A stretch of DNA of 64,000 bases from positions 62,001 to 126,000 of the forward strand of contig NZ_BMRM01000019.1 of the NCBI RefSeq assembly GCF_014648635.1, in the 5' to 3' direction. Numbering within the stretch: position 1 is the stretch's first letter; every line of letters begins with the position of its first letter. Shown piece after piece: positions 53,297 to 62,043 of this stretch. The notes beneath the pieces are model-generated. The model ran no database searches and was not told the DNA's origin. It worked only from the letters and a program-made list of their open reading frames with translations. This DNA is from Streptomyces cinerochromogenes. GTDB lineage: Bacteria > Actinomycetota > Actinomycetes > Streptomycetales > Streptomycetaceae. The translations under genes were made by a program, and so were the position numbers.

Positions 53297-54700
53297 TCAG
53301 TGGCGCCGGGGCCGGAACTCGGCAGTCCGCTCGCTCGGGGCATGGCCGGTCAGGACGACGTCGGGAATCGCCGTCGGGACCCTCGGGTCCGGGAACTCCG
53401 CCGGCACCGGCTTGGTGTCGGCCGGCTGGTCCCAGCCCGACGGCGGAGGCGGGAACGGACCGGACCGCTCGATCAGCTTCCCGTAGTACTCCAGCCACTT
53501 GCCGTGATCGAAGGTCACGGCGGCGACGATGCGGCCCCGGTGACCGTAGGCGGCGGCGAAGCTCCGGTCCGCCACGGACCCTTGGGTGAAGACGATCTCG
53601 TCACCGAAGGGAGGCACGCCGACGGACTTGATGTTGACGCCGAACTGACCTGACCAGAAGCCGGGCAGCAGCAGGTGCGGGCGGTAGTTGGGCTCGAGGT
53701 TCACCATGTTGTGGGCGGCGACCTCGGCACCGAGAACAGCGTTGTCCCAGTGCTCCATCGCGAGGAACTGGTACTCGTACAGCACATGTGGCGCACGCGC
53801 CACGTCCCCTGCCACGAAGATGCTGTCGGTGACCACGCCGTTGATGTCGAAGGCACGGCCCCCGGCGTCACACCCGACGCCCCAGACACCCGCGGCCAGC
53901 CCGGAGCCCTCCAGCCATTCCACGTTGCGGATCGATCCGAGGGAGGCCACCACCACGTCGGCGTCGACGACCGTCCCGTCGGACAGGTGCGCACGCCGCA
54001 CGTGCCCGCCGGAGTCCCCCTCCAGTGACGACACGCCCAGCCCGCAGCGCAGGTCCACGCCGTGATCGCGCTGCATCTGTGCGGCGATCTCCCCGATCAC
54101 CCCGCCCAGCGCGCCGACCAACGGCGCCGGACCCCGCTCGACGACGGTCACCGGGATGTCGAGCTCCCGGCACACAGAGGCCACTTCCGAGCCGATGAAG
54201 CCGGCGCCGATGACCACGACCCGCGACGGCGACTCTGCCAGCTCCTTCTGCAACTCCGCGGCGTCGTCACGCGAGCGAATCGTGTGGACGCCCTCCAGTG
54301 CGGCCTCGGCCGGGTTCGGCCACTGCCGCGCGCGGGTGCCCGTGGCGATCAGCAACCGGTCGTACGGCACCTGCTCACCGTCGGCCAGACGCACCCGCTT
54401 GGTGATCCGGTCCAGCCCGACGGCGGCCACCCCGAGCCGCCAGTCCGCGTTCACTTCCCGCGTCCGCGGCAGCTTGGTGTGGTCGGCCGGCACCCAGCCC
54501 TTGAGGACCTGCTTGGACAGCGGCGGACGGTCGTAGGGCTCGTACGGCTCGTCCCCGATGATGGTCAGGGAACCGGTGAAGCCCTCCTCGCGCAGTGTCT
54601 CCGCCGCCCGGAGCCCGGCCAGGGAGGCACCCACGATGACGATCCGGGCGCCGGCCCGGAACTCGCGCACCAGCTCCGCGACCGTTGCCGGCAGGCTCAT
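53297..54700 (-). CDS. FAD-dependent ferredoxin reductase
   Basis: A 467-residue protein from the ATG at 54700, which overlaps the ferredoxin stop (ATGA). FAD fold 'RIVIVGASLAGLRAAETLRE', NAD(P) fold 'RVVVIGAGFIGSEVASVCRE' and FAD motif 'DSIFVAGDVARAPH' match putidaredoxin-reductase-type enzymes. A C-terminal extension of about 60 residues, Pro-rich, goes beyond the usual length of about 400. It transfers NAD(P)H electrons to the small ferredoxin encoded just before it. Confidence 0.93.
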   Translation of the reverse strand: MSLPATVAELVREFRAGARIVIVGASLAGLRAAETLREEGFTGSLTIIGDEPYEPYDRPPLSKQVLKGWVPADHTKLPRTREVNADWRLGVAAVGLDRITKRVRLADGEQVPYDRLLIATGTRARQWPNPAEAALEGVHTIRSRDDAAELQKELAESPSRVVVIGAGFIGSEVASVCRELDIPVTVVERGPAPLVGALGGVIGEIAAQMQRDHGVDLRCGLGVSSLEGDSGGHVRRAHLSDGTVVDADVVVASLGSIRNVEWLEGSGLAAGVWGVGCDAGGRAFDINGVVTDSIFVAGDVARAPHVLYEYQFLAMEHWDNAVLGAEVAAHNMVNLEPNYRPHLLLPGFWSGQFGVNIKSVGVPPFGDEIVFTQGSVADRSFAAAYGHRGRIVAAVTFDHGKWLEYYGKLIERSGPFPPPPSGWDQPADTKPVPAEFPDPRVPTAIPDVVLTGHAPSERTAEFRPRRH

Positions 54701-54915
54701 GACGCCTCGCCCCGCTCCGTGCCGTCCAGGCGGTCGATCATGATCGCCTGAACGGGACACGCCGCAGCCGCTCGCTCCACCTGCAGGCGCCGCGCGTCAT
54801 CGGGGTTCGGCTCATAGGTGAGGGCCTCCTGGCCGCTCAACCGGAAGACTTCGTGCGCCAGGTACACGCACTGTGCGTATCCCTGGCAACGATTCAGGTC
54901 CACGACGATCCGCAT
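54697..54915 (-). CDS. [3Fe-4S]-type ferredoxin
   Basis: A 72-residue ferredoxin from the ATG at 54915 with AAGGAGT upstream. The cluster motif is 'CQGYAQC' (C-x5-C) with the later 'CPVQAI'; the position of the usual second Cys of a 4Fe cluster is not Cys, so a 3Fe-4S cluster is expected, as in most Streptomyces P450 ferredoxins. First gene of the operon; its last codons overlap the reductase start. Confidence 0.93.
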   Translation of the reverse strand: MRIVVDLNRCQGYAQCVYLAHEVFRLSGQEALTYEPNPDDARRLQVERAAAACPVQAIMIDRLDGTERGEAS

Positions 54916-54964
54916 GCACAGACTCCTTCGGGCAGGCGCGCTTCTCATGGGCAGGAGGCGCCCG

Positions 54965-54996
54965 CGACGTGCGGCCCCGTGATGGACCGCACGTCG
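54965..54996 (-). terminator. terminator after the His/Gly-repeat gene
   Basis: CGACGTGCGG (54965-54974) and CCGCACGTCG (54987-54996) form a perfect 10-bp stem with a 12-nt loop, 22 bp after the stop at 55019. Confidence 0.6.
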
Positions 54997-55018
54997 TCGC
55001 GCTCCGTGGATGCCTCAA

Positions 55019-55375
55019 TCAGTGGCCACCACCGCCACCGCCGCCGTGACCGCCACCGCCACCGCCACCGTGGCCTCCGCCACCGCCGCCGTGGTCTCCA
55101 CCGCCACCGCCGTGGTCTCCACCGCCGCCGTGGTCTCCACCGCCGCCGTGGTCTCCACCGCCGCCGTAGCCGCCATGGTCTCCGCCATAGCCGTAGCCGT
55201 CGTCATCGTCATCGTCGCCCCACCAGCCGTGACCGCCGTGGTCGCTGCTGTAGGAGCTGTCGTTGCCGTGCTCCGTGGCGAAGGCGCTGCCGGCCGTGCC
55301 GATGGCCGCTGCACCGGTCAGCAGCAGGCCCGAAGCGGACAACGCGACGAGACGCCGAGTGCGCTGTGATCGCAT
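55019..55375 (-). CDS. secreted His/Gly/Asp-repeat protein
   Basis: A 118-residue protein from the ATG at 55375 (GGAAGG upstream). Signal peptide about residues 1-34 ('RTRRLVALSASGLLLTGAAA', cleavage after 'SAFA'). The mature chain is a short acidic patch ('GDDDDDDGYGYGG') then repeats of 'GGGGDHG' and 'GGGGGH' to the last residue. The His and Asp spacing suggests metal binding at the cell surface, but no family is recognised. The DNA under the repeats is itself a tandem array. It is followed by a terminator, separating it from the P450 operon. Confidence 0.75.
   Translation of the reverse strand: MRSQRTRRLVALSASGLLLTGAAAIGTAGSAFATEHGNDSSYSSDHGGHGWWGDDDDDDGYGYGGDHGGYGGGGDHGGGGDHGGGGDHGGGGGDHGGGGGGHGGGGGGGHGGGGGGGH
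55091..55165. repeat. tandem 18-bp repeat inside the His/Gly gene
   Basis: GTGGTCTCCACCGCCGCC occurs three times in a row after a 21-bp variant of the same unit. It encodes the GGGGDH repeat on the minus strand and is prone to length change by slippage. Confidence 0.85.
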
Positions 55376-55749
55376 GGGAATACCTTCCGTCTCCATCGTC
55401 TTCCGCGGGTCCCGTCAGGAGAGGCGCGAGGTGGATGGCCGTCGCCGGGCTCGACAAGCAGTGTGCGGCGCGGTCTTCATGTGTCACCGCAGTGAGAGGG
55501 AAGGAACGCCCTCCTCACCGGTCTCTCCAGGGCCCATCTGCGCGTGATTCGCTTGATCGGGTGCTGCGACCGGGAGGCCGGGAGCCTGTGAGCGAGAGGC
55601 ACAGGGCGTGTCGTTCACTGCGGCCTTCGCTCATAAAGGCTAGTCCCGCTTGCGCTGCACGGCATGTCGAGCGAAGGGCGGCGGAAACGACCGGCGTTCC
55701 GAAGGCCGCTTTGGCCGGTGCCTGGGCGCAGTGCCTCGGAAGGCGTGGC
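55376..55749. other. intergenic, 374 bp
   Basis: It lies between the TetR stop and the His/Gly gene start. It should contain the promoter of the latter. I see no clear coding, repeat or hairpin signal. Confidence 0.35.
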
Positions 55750-56457
55750 TCACAGGCCGGCGTCCCGGCCGTCACGATCGCGGGTGAGCCGGCTTTCCAG
55801 ACCCGTGATCAGCGTGTCCATCACGAGGCGGAACATGTGGTCCCGGTCAGGGCCTTCAGAGGCCAGGTCCGCAGAGTCGGGATCCACGTCCCCGTCACCG
55901 TCACCGTCTTCACGATCGTCGAAGCCGGGGGGCTTGAGGGTCGACCACTGGTGCAGCGAGCCGTTCAGCTCGGCGGCGAGGACACCGATGACGACGGCGA
56001 CCATCAGCGCCGCGATCTCCGAGACCTCCGACCGCGCAAACCCGGCAGCGGCCACGATGGCGGTGAGCGCGGTCCAGAACGGGTCGTCGGGCTGGATGAA
56101 GTCCCGCTGGTGGCTGAACGAGTAGGCCATCAGTTCGGGGTGACGGTGCGCCAGGGTCCGGAAGTCCGTTGCGAGCAGGCGGATGCGCTCCTGCCAGGGG
56201 GCGTCCTCCAGCGTCACGGTGCGGAACCGGGCGCCGACCATTCTGGTGACGCCGCGCAGCACCGCTTCCTTGTTCGGCACGTGGTGGTACAGCGACATCG
56301 GGTTCGCGTCGAGCGCGGTGGCGAGCTTGCGCATGGTGAGCGCCTCGACACCGTCCGCGTCGATCAGCCGCAGGGCCGCGGCGTAGATCCCGGCCTCGGT
56401 GAGAGGCACGTCCCGCTTCCTCGTTCCCCGCGGGGGACGCCTCGCCTTCTTTTCCAT
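55750..56457 (-). CDS. TetR-family regulator of the CYP102-type gene
   Basis: A 235-residue protein. N-terminal helix-turn-helix: 'YAAALRLIDADGVEALTMRK' and 'LATALDANPMSLYHHVPNKE'. The C-terminal part matches the TetR_C-type ligand domain ('RLLATDFRTLAHRHPELMAY', 'FWTALTAIVAAAGF') and ends in a charged Asp/Gly-rich loop and tail. It is divergent from the self-sufficient P450 gene, with four related inverted repeats between them; one overlaps its own start codon, so autoregulation is likely. The ligand may be a fatty acid, as for other CYP102 regulators; that is inference. Confidence 0.9.
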   Translation of the reverse strand: MEKKARRPPRGTRKRDVPLTEAGIYAAALRLIDADGVEALTMRKLATALDANPMSLYHHVPNKEAVLRGVTRMVGARFRTVTLEDAPWQERIRLLATDFRTLAHRHPELMAYSFSHQRDFIQPDDPFWTALTAIVAAAGFARSEVSEIAALMVAVVIGVLAAELNGSLHQWSTLKPPGFDDREDGDGDGDVDPDSADLASEGPDRDHMFRLVMDTLITGLESRLTRDRDGRDAGL

Positions 56458-56582
56458 ACCCCGTACGGTACCAGTTCCGTACGGAGTATGGAAACAAACC
56501 GCAGGTCACAGCCCCACCGGGCTCCCGGGGTTGCGTGCCGCTTTCCATACCTCGTATGGTTTTGGATCCATACGGCGTATGG
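56454..56582. promoter_or_regulatory. array of four TetR-type operators
   Basis: The consensus CC(A/G)TAC-N3-GTA(T/C)GG occurs at 56454-56468, 56477-56491, 56545-56559 and 56568-56582. The two on the P450 side are perfect palindromes (CCATAC...GTATGG); the two on the regulator side each have one changed base. The pairs are each spaced 23 bp apart centre to centre. Confidence 0.75.
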
Positions 56583-56663
56583 TTTCTGTACGGCGCCCGG
56601 TATCGGTCTGCGCAGCGCGCCCTTCCCGATCCCCTCCACCCCCTCCGCGCAGAGGAGCAAGAC

Positions 56664-59600
56664 ATGACCACGCACTCCGCCCACGACCTTCGCCCCATCC
56701 GGTCCCCGCGTGGGATCCCCCTGCTCGGCCACACGCCGCAGATCCCCGGCACCAACCCGGTGGAGTACTTCGGTGAGCTGTCCCAGCAGTTCCCCGAGGG
56801 CATCTACGGCATGGACATCGCCGGCATCGAGCAGGTCTTCGTCTACGACCCGGACCTGGTGGCCGAGGTATGCGACGAGACGCGGTTCTTCAAGCAGATC
56901 GACAAGACGCCGCTGCAGCACGTCCGGGACTTCACGGGGGCGGGCCTGTTCACGGCCCACCAGTACGAAGAGGAATGGGGCATGGCACACCGTGTCCTGC
57001 TGCCGGCGTTCAGCCAGCGGGCCATGAAGGCGTACTTCGGGCAGATGCTGGAGATCGCCCAGAACCTGGCGGGCAAGTGGGAGCGCAGGGAGGGGCAGTC
57101 GGTCAACATCACCGACGACTACACCCGCCTGACGCTCGACACCATCGCCCTGTCGGGGTTCGGCCACCGGTTCACGTCCTTCGACGAGGAGGAGCTGCAC
57201 CCCTTCCTCAACGCGCTGCTGGAGGCACTGATCGAGTCGCTGCGACGCTCGCAGGAGCTGCCGATGACGACCAGGCTGCGCAAGGCGGACGACCGGAAGT
57301 ACCGCGACAACATCCGGCTGATGCAGGACCTGGTCGAGAACGTGATCAAGGAGCGCCGCGAGGGGAAGGGCACCGGTGAGGAGGACCTGCTGGGTCTGAT
57401 GCTTCAGGCCACCGACCCGGACACCGGCAAGCTACTGGCCGACGACAACGTCCGCGACCAGGTGCTGACGTTCCTGATCGCCGGTCACGAGACCACCAGC
57501 GGTCTGCTGTCGTTCGCCACGTACTCGCTGATGCGCAACCCGCACGTCCTGGCCCAGGCGTACGCCGAGGTGGACCGCCTGCTGCCCGGCGACACCGTCC
57601 CGGACTACGACACGATCATGCAGCTGGACGTCATCCCGCGGATCCTGGACGAAACCCTGCGCCTGTGGGCTCCGATCCCGGCGTTCGGCAAGGCCCCGCT
57701 GGAGGACACCGTCATCGGTGGCCGCTACCTCCTCAAGAAGGGCACGCGGGTCAACATCCTCGAGGGTCCCCTGCACACCCACCCCAAGGCGTGGGACCGT
57801 CCCGACGAGTTCGACATCGACCGGTGGCTGCCGGAGAACCGGGCCCAGCACCACCCGCATGCCTACAAGCCGTTCGGCAACGGTGTGCGTGCCTGCATCG
57901 GCCGGCAGTTCGCGCTCACCGAGGCCCGCCTGGCCCTGGCGCTGGTGCTGCAGAAGTTCAAGCTCTCGGACACCGGCGACTACAAGATGGACGTGCGGGA
58001 GGCGTTGACCCGCAAGCCCGGCAACTTCGAGCTGATCGTCCGTCGCCGTCAGGAGCACGAGCGGACCGTCTTCGGCGCCGCGGACCTGCGGACCGGCGAC
58101 ACGCAGGCGCAGGCAGCGGTCAGCGGTGTCGGTGTGAACCTGACCGTCGCCTACGGCTCCAGCCTGGGCTCCTGCGAGGACCTGGCCCGCACCATCGCCG
58201 ACCGCGGCGAGCGCTCCGGCTTCGGCACCACCCTCATCAGCCTGGACGAGCTGGGCGACAACCCGCCCACCGAGGGCCTGCTCGTCGTCGTGGCCTCCAG
58301 CTACAACGGCAAGGCGCCCGACAACGCCCAGCGCTTCGACGACCTGCTGGCCGCCGGTCTGCCCGAGGGCTCGCTGGCGAACGTGCGGTTCGCGCTGCTG
58401 GGCGCCGGCAACACCCAGTGGGTGGCCACCTACCAGGCATTCCCCAAGCGGATCGAGGCGGGTCTGCTGGCGGCCGGCGCCACCCCCGTCGTCGAGCGCG
58501 GCACCGCGGACGCCGCCGGTGACTTCGACGGCATGGCCACGCGGTGGATGGACAACCTGTGGGCCACCCTGGCGGAGGAGTACGCCGCCGACACCTCCCG
58601 GGCGAGCGGGCCCCGCTACCGGGTACAGCTGCTCACCGAGTCCGACGTGCGTCCCGCGATCGTCTCCGAGCAGGCGTACCCGCTCACGGTGGTGGCCAAC
58701 GAGGAGTTGGTGGCCGACGCGACCGGTCTGTGGGACTTCCGGATCGAGCCGCCGCGCCCGTCCGCGAAGTCCCTCACCTTCGAGCTGCCCGAGGGCGTCA
58801 CCTACGACACCGGCAACCACCTGGCCGTCTTCGCCAAGAACGAACTCGCCCTGGTGGAGCGCGCCCTGAGGCGGCTCGGCGTCGACTACGACCAGGTGCT
58901 CCGGCTCGACCAGCCGGCCGGTGGCCGCACCCACCTGCCGGTCGGCACCCCGGTCACCGCCGGCATCCTGCTCACCGAGTTCCTGGAACTGCAGGACGTG
59001 GCCACCCGCTCCCAGATCCAGACGCTCGCCGAGTACACCGAGTGCCCGTGGACCCGGCCGCAGCTCCAGGCGTACACCGCCGAAACGGAGGAGGCCGAGG
59101 AGCGCTACCAGAAGGAGATCCTCGGCAAGCGCATCTCGGTGCTGGGCCTGCTGGAACGCTTCCCGGCCGTCGAACTGCCGCTGGCGGTCTTCCTGGAGAT
59201 GACGGGCCCCATCCGTCCCCGCTTCTACTCCATCTCCTCCGCCCCGTCGGCCCACCCGCGCCATGTGCGCCTGACCGTCGGCCTGCTGGAGGGGCCGGCC
59301 CTGTCCGGCGACGGCCGGTACCGCGGCACCTGCTCCTCCTACATCGCGGGCCTGGAGCCCGGGGACGTCGTCTACGGCTACGTCCGCGTGCCCTCCCCGA
59401 CGTTCGCCCCGCCCGCCGACCCCTCCACGCCGCTGATCCTCATCGGCCCCGGCACCGGCATCGCGCCGCTGCGCGGCTTCCTGGAGGAGCGGGCGGCACA
59501 GCACGCGAACGGCACCCAGGTGGGCGTGTCGCAGGTGTTCGTGGGCTGCCGCCACCCGGAGCACGACTACTTCTACCGCCAGGAGATGCAGGACTGGGAG

Positions 59601-59885
59601 CAGGCCGGGATCGCCCGGATCCACACCGCCTTCTCCGCGGTGACCGGCCACCCGGCCCGGTTCGTGCAGAACGCCCTCGCCCATGCCGCCGACACGGTGT
59701 GGCAGGCCATCGAGGACGGCGCGTACGTCTACGTCTGCGGTGACGGCCGCCGTATGGCCCCCGCCGTCCGCGAGGCACTCGCCGCCATCCACCGCCGGAA
59801 GACCGGCGGCGACGACGAGGCCGCCCAGCAGTGGCTCGCCCGGCTGGAGGCCGACGAGCGCTACCAGCAGGACGTCTTCGCCTGA
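56664..59885 (+). CDS. self-sufficient CYP102-type P450-reductase fusion (P450 BM3-like)
   Basis: A 1073-residue protein; ATG at 56664 behind AGAGGAG. The heme domain is residues about 1-475: 'AGHETTSG' near 273, 'DETLRLW' and 'FGNGVRACIG' with the heme Cys near 411. The FMN domain (about 490-640, 'VAYGSSLGSCEDLARTIA') and FAD/NADPH domain (about 680-1073, 'RFYSISSAPSAHPRHVRLTV', 'IGPGTGIAPLRGFLEE', 'YVYVCGDGRRMAPAVREAL') follow in one chain. The order and length match P450 BM3, which hydroxylates fatty acids near the omega end using NADPH without partners. Controlled by the divergent TetR gene. Confidence 0.96.
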   Translation: MTTHSAHDLRPIRSPRGIPLLGHTPQIPGTNPVEYFGELSQQFPEGIYGMDIAGIEQVFVYDPDLVAEVCDETRFFKQIDKTPLQHVRDFTGAGLFTAHQYEEEWGMAHRVLLPAFSQRAMKAYFGQMLEIAQNLAGKWERREGQSVNITDDYTRLTLDTIALSGFGHRFTSFDEEELHPFLNALLEALIESLRRSQELPMTTRLRKADDRKYRDNIRLMQDLVENVIKERREGKGTGEEDLLGLMLQATDPDTGKLLADDNVRDQVLTFLIAGHETTSGLLSFATYSLMRNPHVLAQAYAEVDRLLPGDTVPDYDTIMQLDVIPRILDETLRLWAPIPAFGKAPLEDTVIGGRYLLKKGTRVNILEGPLHTHPKAWDRPDEFDIDRWLPENRAQHHPHAYKPFGNGVRACIGRQFALTEARLALALVLQKFKLSDTGDYKMDVREALTRKPGNFELIVRRRQEHERTVFGAADLRTGDTQAQAAVSGVGVNLTVAYGSSLGSCEDLARTIADRGERSGFGTTLISLDELGDNPPTEGLLVVVASSYNGKAPDNAQRFDDLLAAGLPEGSLANVRFALLGAGNTQWVATYQAFPKRIEAGLLAAGATPVVERGTADAAGDFDGMATRWMDNLWATLAEEYAADTSRASGPRYRVQLLTESDVRPAIVSEQAYPLTVVANEELVADATGLWDFRIEPPRPSAKSLTFELPEGVTYDTGNHLAVFAKNELALVERALRRLGVDYDQVLRLDQPAGGRTHLPVGTPVTAGILLTEFLELQDVATRSQIQTLAEYTECPWTRPQLQAYTAETEEAEERYQKEILGKRISVLGLLERFPAVELPLAVFLEMTGPIRPRFYSISSAPSAHPRHVRLTVGLLEGPALSGDGRYRGTCSSYIAGLEPGDVVYGYVRVPSPTFAPPADPSTPLILIGPGTGIAPLRGFLEERAAQHANGTQVGVSQVFVGCRHPEHDYFYRQEMQDWEQAGIARIHTAFSAVTGHPARFVQNALAHAADTVWQAIEDGAYVYVCGDGRRMAPAVREALAAIHRRKTGGDDEAAQQWLARLEADERYQQDVFA

Positions 59886-60045
59886 CCGTCGCACGCCGTC
59901 AAGGCGCGCCGACCCCCGACCGCCGGGAGGCGTGCGGACGTCCTGCCTCCCCCGCACGCCTCCCGGCCCCACCAGCCATCCAGACACCCCGTGGCACCCA
60001 TGGCCCGGATCACCGGGCCGTGCCGCTCACAGAAAGCACCTCCTC

Positions 60046-61092
60046 ATGGACACCATGCTCGCCGGACGCTTCCACCTGGACAGCAAGAAGTTCGCCGTGG
60101 AAGAGGTCCCGATCCCCGTACCCGGCCCGGGCGAGGTCCTCATCGAGGTCAAGGCCGCCGGCGTCTGCCTCTCCGACGTCCACCTCCTCGACGGCTCCCT
60201 CGTCCCGCTGTTCGCCACCTCCGACACGGTCACCGTCGGCCACGAGGTCTCCGGCGTGATCCACACGCTCGGCTCCGGCCTGAAGCGCGGCCTGGCCGTC
60301 GGCACCCGCGTCACCCTGGAGGCCGGCAAGACCTGCGGCACGTGCGCCGGATGCGTGCGCCACCGCCCCTGCACCCGGATGCTCACCGCCGGCATCGACT
60401 ACGACGGCGGCTGGGCCGAGTACGTCATCGCCCGCGAGGACACCCTCATCCCCATCCCCGACAACCTCCCCTTCGACCAGGCCGCGATCATCCCCGACGC
60501 GGTCTCCACCCCCTACGCCGCCGTCGTCGCCACCGCGGGCGTCCGTGCCGCCCAGTCCGTCGGCGTCTGGGGCGTGGGCGGAGTCGGCGCGCACAACGTA
60601 CGCCTCGCCCGCCTGGTCGGCGCCGCCCCGATCATCGCCGTCGACCCGCTGCCCGGCGCCCGCGAGCGCGCCCTCGCCTTCGGCGCGGACCACGCCCTGG
60701 ACCCGGCCGCCCCGGACTTCGCCGACCAGGTCCGTGCGGCCACCGACGGTCGCGGCCTGGACTTCGCCTTCGACTGCGCCGGCGTACCCGCCGTCCGTGA
60801 GCAGGCCGCCTCCGTGCTCGGGCCCGGTGGTTCCCTCATCCTGGTGGGCATCACACCCAGGCCGCTCACCATCACCGAGGGGCTGACCTTCAACTACCTG
60901 CAGAAGCAGGTGCGCGGCCACTACGGCGGCTTCCCCGAGTCCGTCTCGGAGCTGGTGCGGCTGACCGCGGCCGGCCGCCTCGACCTCGCCCCGTCCATCA
61001 CGGACCACATTCCGCTCGTCGAGGCCGCCGACGCCGTCCACCGACTGGAGAACAAGATCGGCGACCCGATCCGCCTCATCCTCGTCCCCTGA
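60046..61092 (+). CDS. zinc-binding alcohol dehydrogenase
   Basis: A 348-residue medium-chain dehydrogenase; ATG at 60046 with a poor ribosome site. Catalytic zinc: 'GVCLSDVHLL' and 'VGHEVSG'; structural zinc: 'CGTCAGCVRHRPC'. Nucleotide fold: 'VGVWGVGGVGAHNVRLARLV' followed by 'IAVDPLPGAR'. It lies 160 bp after the CYP102-type gene on the same strand, so it may oxidise the hydroxylated fatty acid or alcohol that enzyme makes. It is distinct from the dehydrogenase at 50899. Confidence 0.92.
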   Translation: MDTMLAGRFHLDSKKFAVEEVPIPVPGPGEVLIEVKAAGVCLSDVHLLDGSLVPLFATSDTVTVGHEVSGVIHTLGSGLKRGLAVGTRVTLEAGKTCGTCAGCVRHRPCTRMLTAGIDYDGGWAEYVIAREDTLIPIPDNLPFDQAAIIPDAVSTPYAAVVATAGVRAAQSVGVWGVGGVGAHNVRLARLVGAAPIIAVDPLPGARERALAFGADHALDPAAPDFADQVRAATDGRGLDFAFDCAGVPAVREQAASVLGPGGSLILVGITPRPLTITEGLTFNYLQKQVRGHYGGFPESVSELVRLTAAGRLDLAPSITDHIPLVEAADAVHRLENKIGDPIRLILVP

Positions 61093-61135
61093 CGCCGGTC
61101 CGCGGGACGACAAGCCACCCCGGGCAGGGGTGTGC

Positions 61136-61167
61136 GGGCGCCGGTGCGTGAGGGAGCACCGGCGCCC
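61136..61167. terminator. bidirectional terminator
   Basis: GGGCGCCGGTGC (61136-61147) and GCACCGGCGCCC (61156-61167) form a perfect 12-bp stem with loop GTGAGGGA, between the convergent dehydrogenase and tetR genes. Confidence 0.75.
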
Positions 61168-61266
61168 ACGGCTTCCGGGCAACCGTGGAGAGAGGACCCG
61201 GACGCGAGTCTCGGCAGCATCGCTTGGCGGCATGGGGCCGCGCTTCAGGTGCGGAAGGTCCTCGGG

Positions 61267-61905
61267 TCATCGGGCGGGATCGGGCAGCGGGCGACGGGTG
61301 ACCTCGTGGGCGTCGTCCGCGGCGAGGCCGAGCATGCGCAGGACCATCTCGGCCAGGTCGGAGGCGGCTTCGTCGCCGTCGAGGTCCGGGCGGTCCAGCC
61401 GGAGAGCCACCAGGGACAGCAGGGTGCCGCCCAGGGCGGACAGGGCCGTGGTCGGGTCGGTGCCGGTGAAGCGGCCCGAGGCGATGCCGCGCTGCAGATC
61501 ACGAAGCGCTCGTGGGGACAGGCCGCGATCGGAGTGGATGTGGGCCAGGCCGCGGTCACGCAGGATCCGTGTGAGTTCGGGGTGTGAGTCCGCCATCCGT
61601 GCGGTGAGGCGGAAGCCCGCGGCGACGAGCTCGGCGGGGTCGTCGATCCCTTCCACGCGCTCGTCGATGACCTGGCCGAACTCCTCCAGCGCGTCCGTCA
61701 CCGCGGCGTCGAACAGTTCCGCCTTGGACTCGAAGTGGTTGTAGAAGGAGCCGAAACCGACGTCCGCGCGCTCGGCGATGGCCTGGATGCTGGCGCTGGT
61801 GTCCCCGGTCTCCGCGAGGATCTGCCGCGCCGCACGGATGAGTGCCTGACGGGTCTCGGCGCGGCGCCGTTCGAAACGGTTGCGGGGCGGGGCTGACGTC
61901 GGCAT
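61267..61905 (-). CDS. TetR-family regulator
   Basis: A 212-residue protein with the helix-turn-helix 'ASIQAIAERADVGFGSFYNH' followed by 'FESKAELFDAAV', the classic TetR recognition region. The C-terminal ligand domain is helical and has no named subfamily that I can see. Divergent from the dioxygenase-like gene, with two identical 14-bp repeats in the gap. It likely represses the ring-cleavage operon until an aromatic ligand appears. Confidence 0.92.
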   Translation of the reverse strand: MPTSAPPRNRFERRRAETRQALIRAARQILAETGDTSASIQAIAERADVGFGSFYNHFESKAELFDAAVTDALEEFGQVIDERVEGIDDPAELVAAGFRLTARMADSHPELTRILRDRGLAHIHSDRGLSPRALRDLQRGIASGRFTGTDPTTALSALGGTLLSLVALRLDRPDLDGDEAASDLAEMVLRMLGLAADDAHEVTRRPLPDPAR

Positions 61906-61946
61906 ACGACCGAGTGTAACAACTGGGCCGATGACACCCGCATGAC

Positions 61947-62016
61947 TGATGATTTCCTCAATTCTTTGGCCCTCCTCTATTGACGATGAGCAACGGCAAA
62001 GTTGATGATTTCCTCA
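61947..62016. promoter_or_regulatory. pair of identical 14-bp sites, probable TetR operators
   Basis: TGATGATTTCCTCA occurs at 61947-61960 and again at 62003-62016, 56 bp apart. Each is itself partly palindromic (10 of 14 positions). The second lies 27 bp before the dioxygenase start. Confidence 0.6.
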
Positions 62017-62043
62017 TTACGGCAGTGTTGCTTGGAGGACACC

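Noticed and set aside
51966..59885. A secondary-metabolite cluster around the two P450 systems
   Set aside because: No polyketide synthase, peptide synthetase, terpene synthase or RiPP precursor is present; the genes fit lipid or xenobiotic oxidation better.
57432..59987. An 851-codon minus-strand open frame opposite the CYP102-type gene
   Set aside because: It is antisense to a complete P450-reductase fusion and has no recognisable domain.
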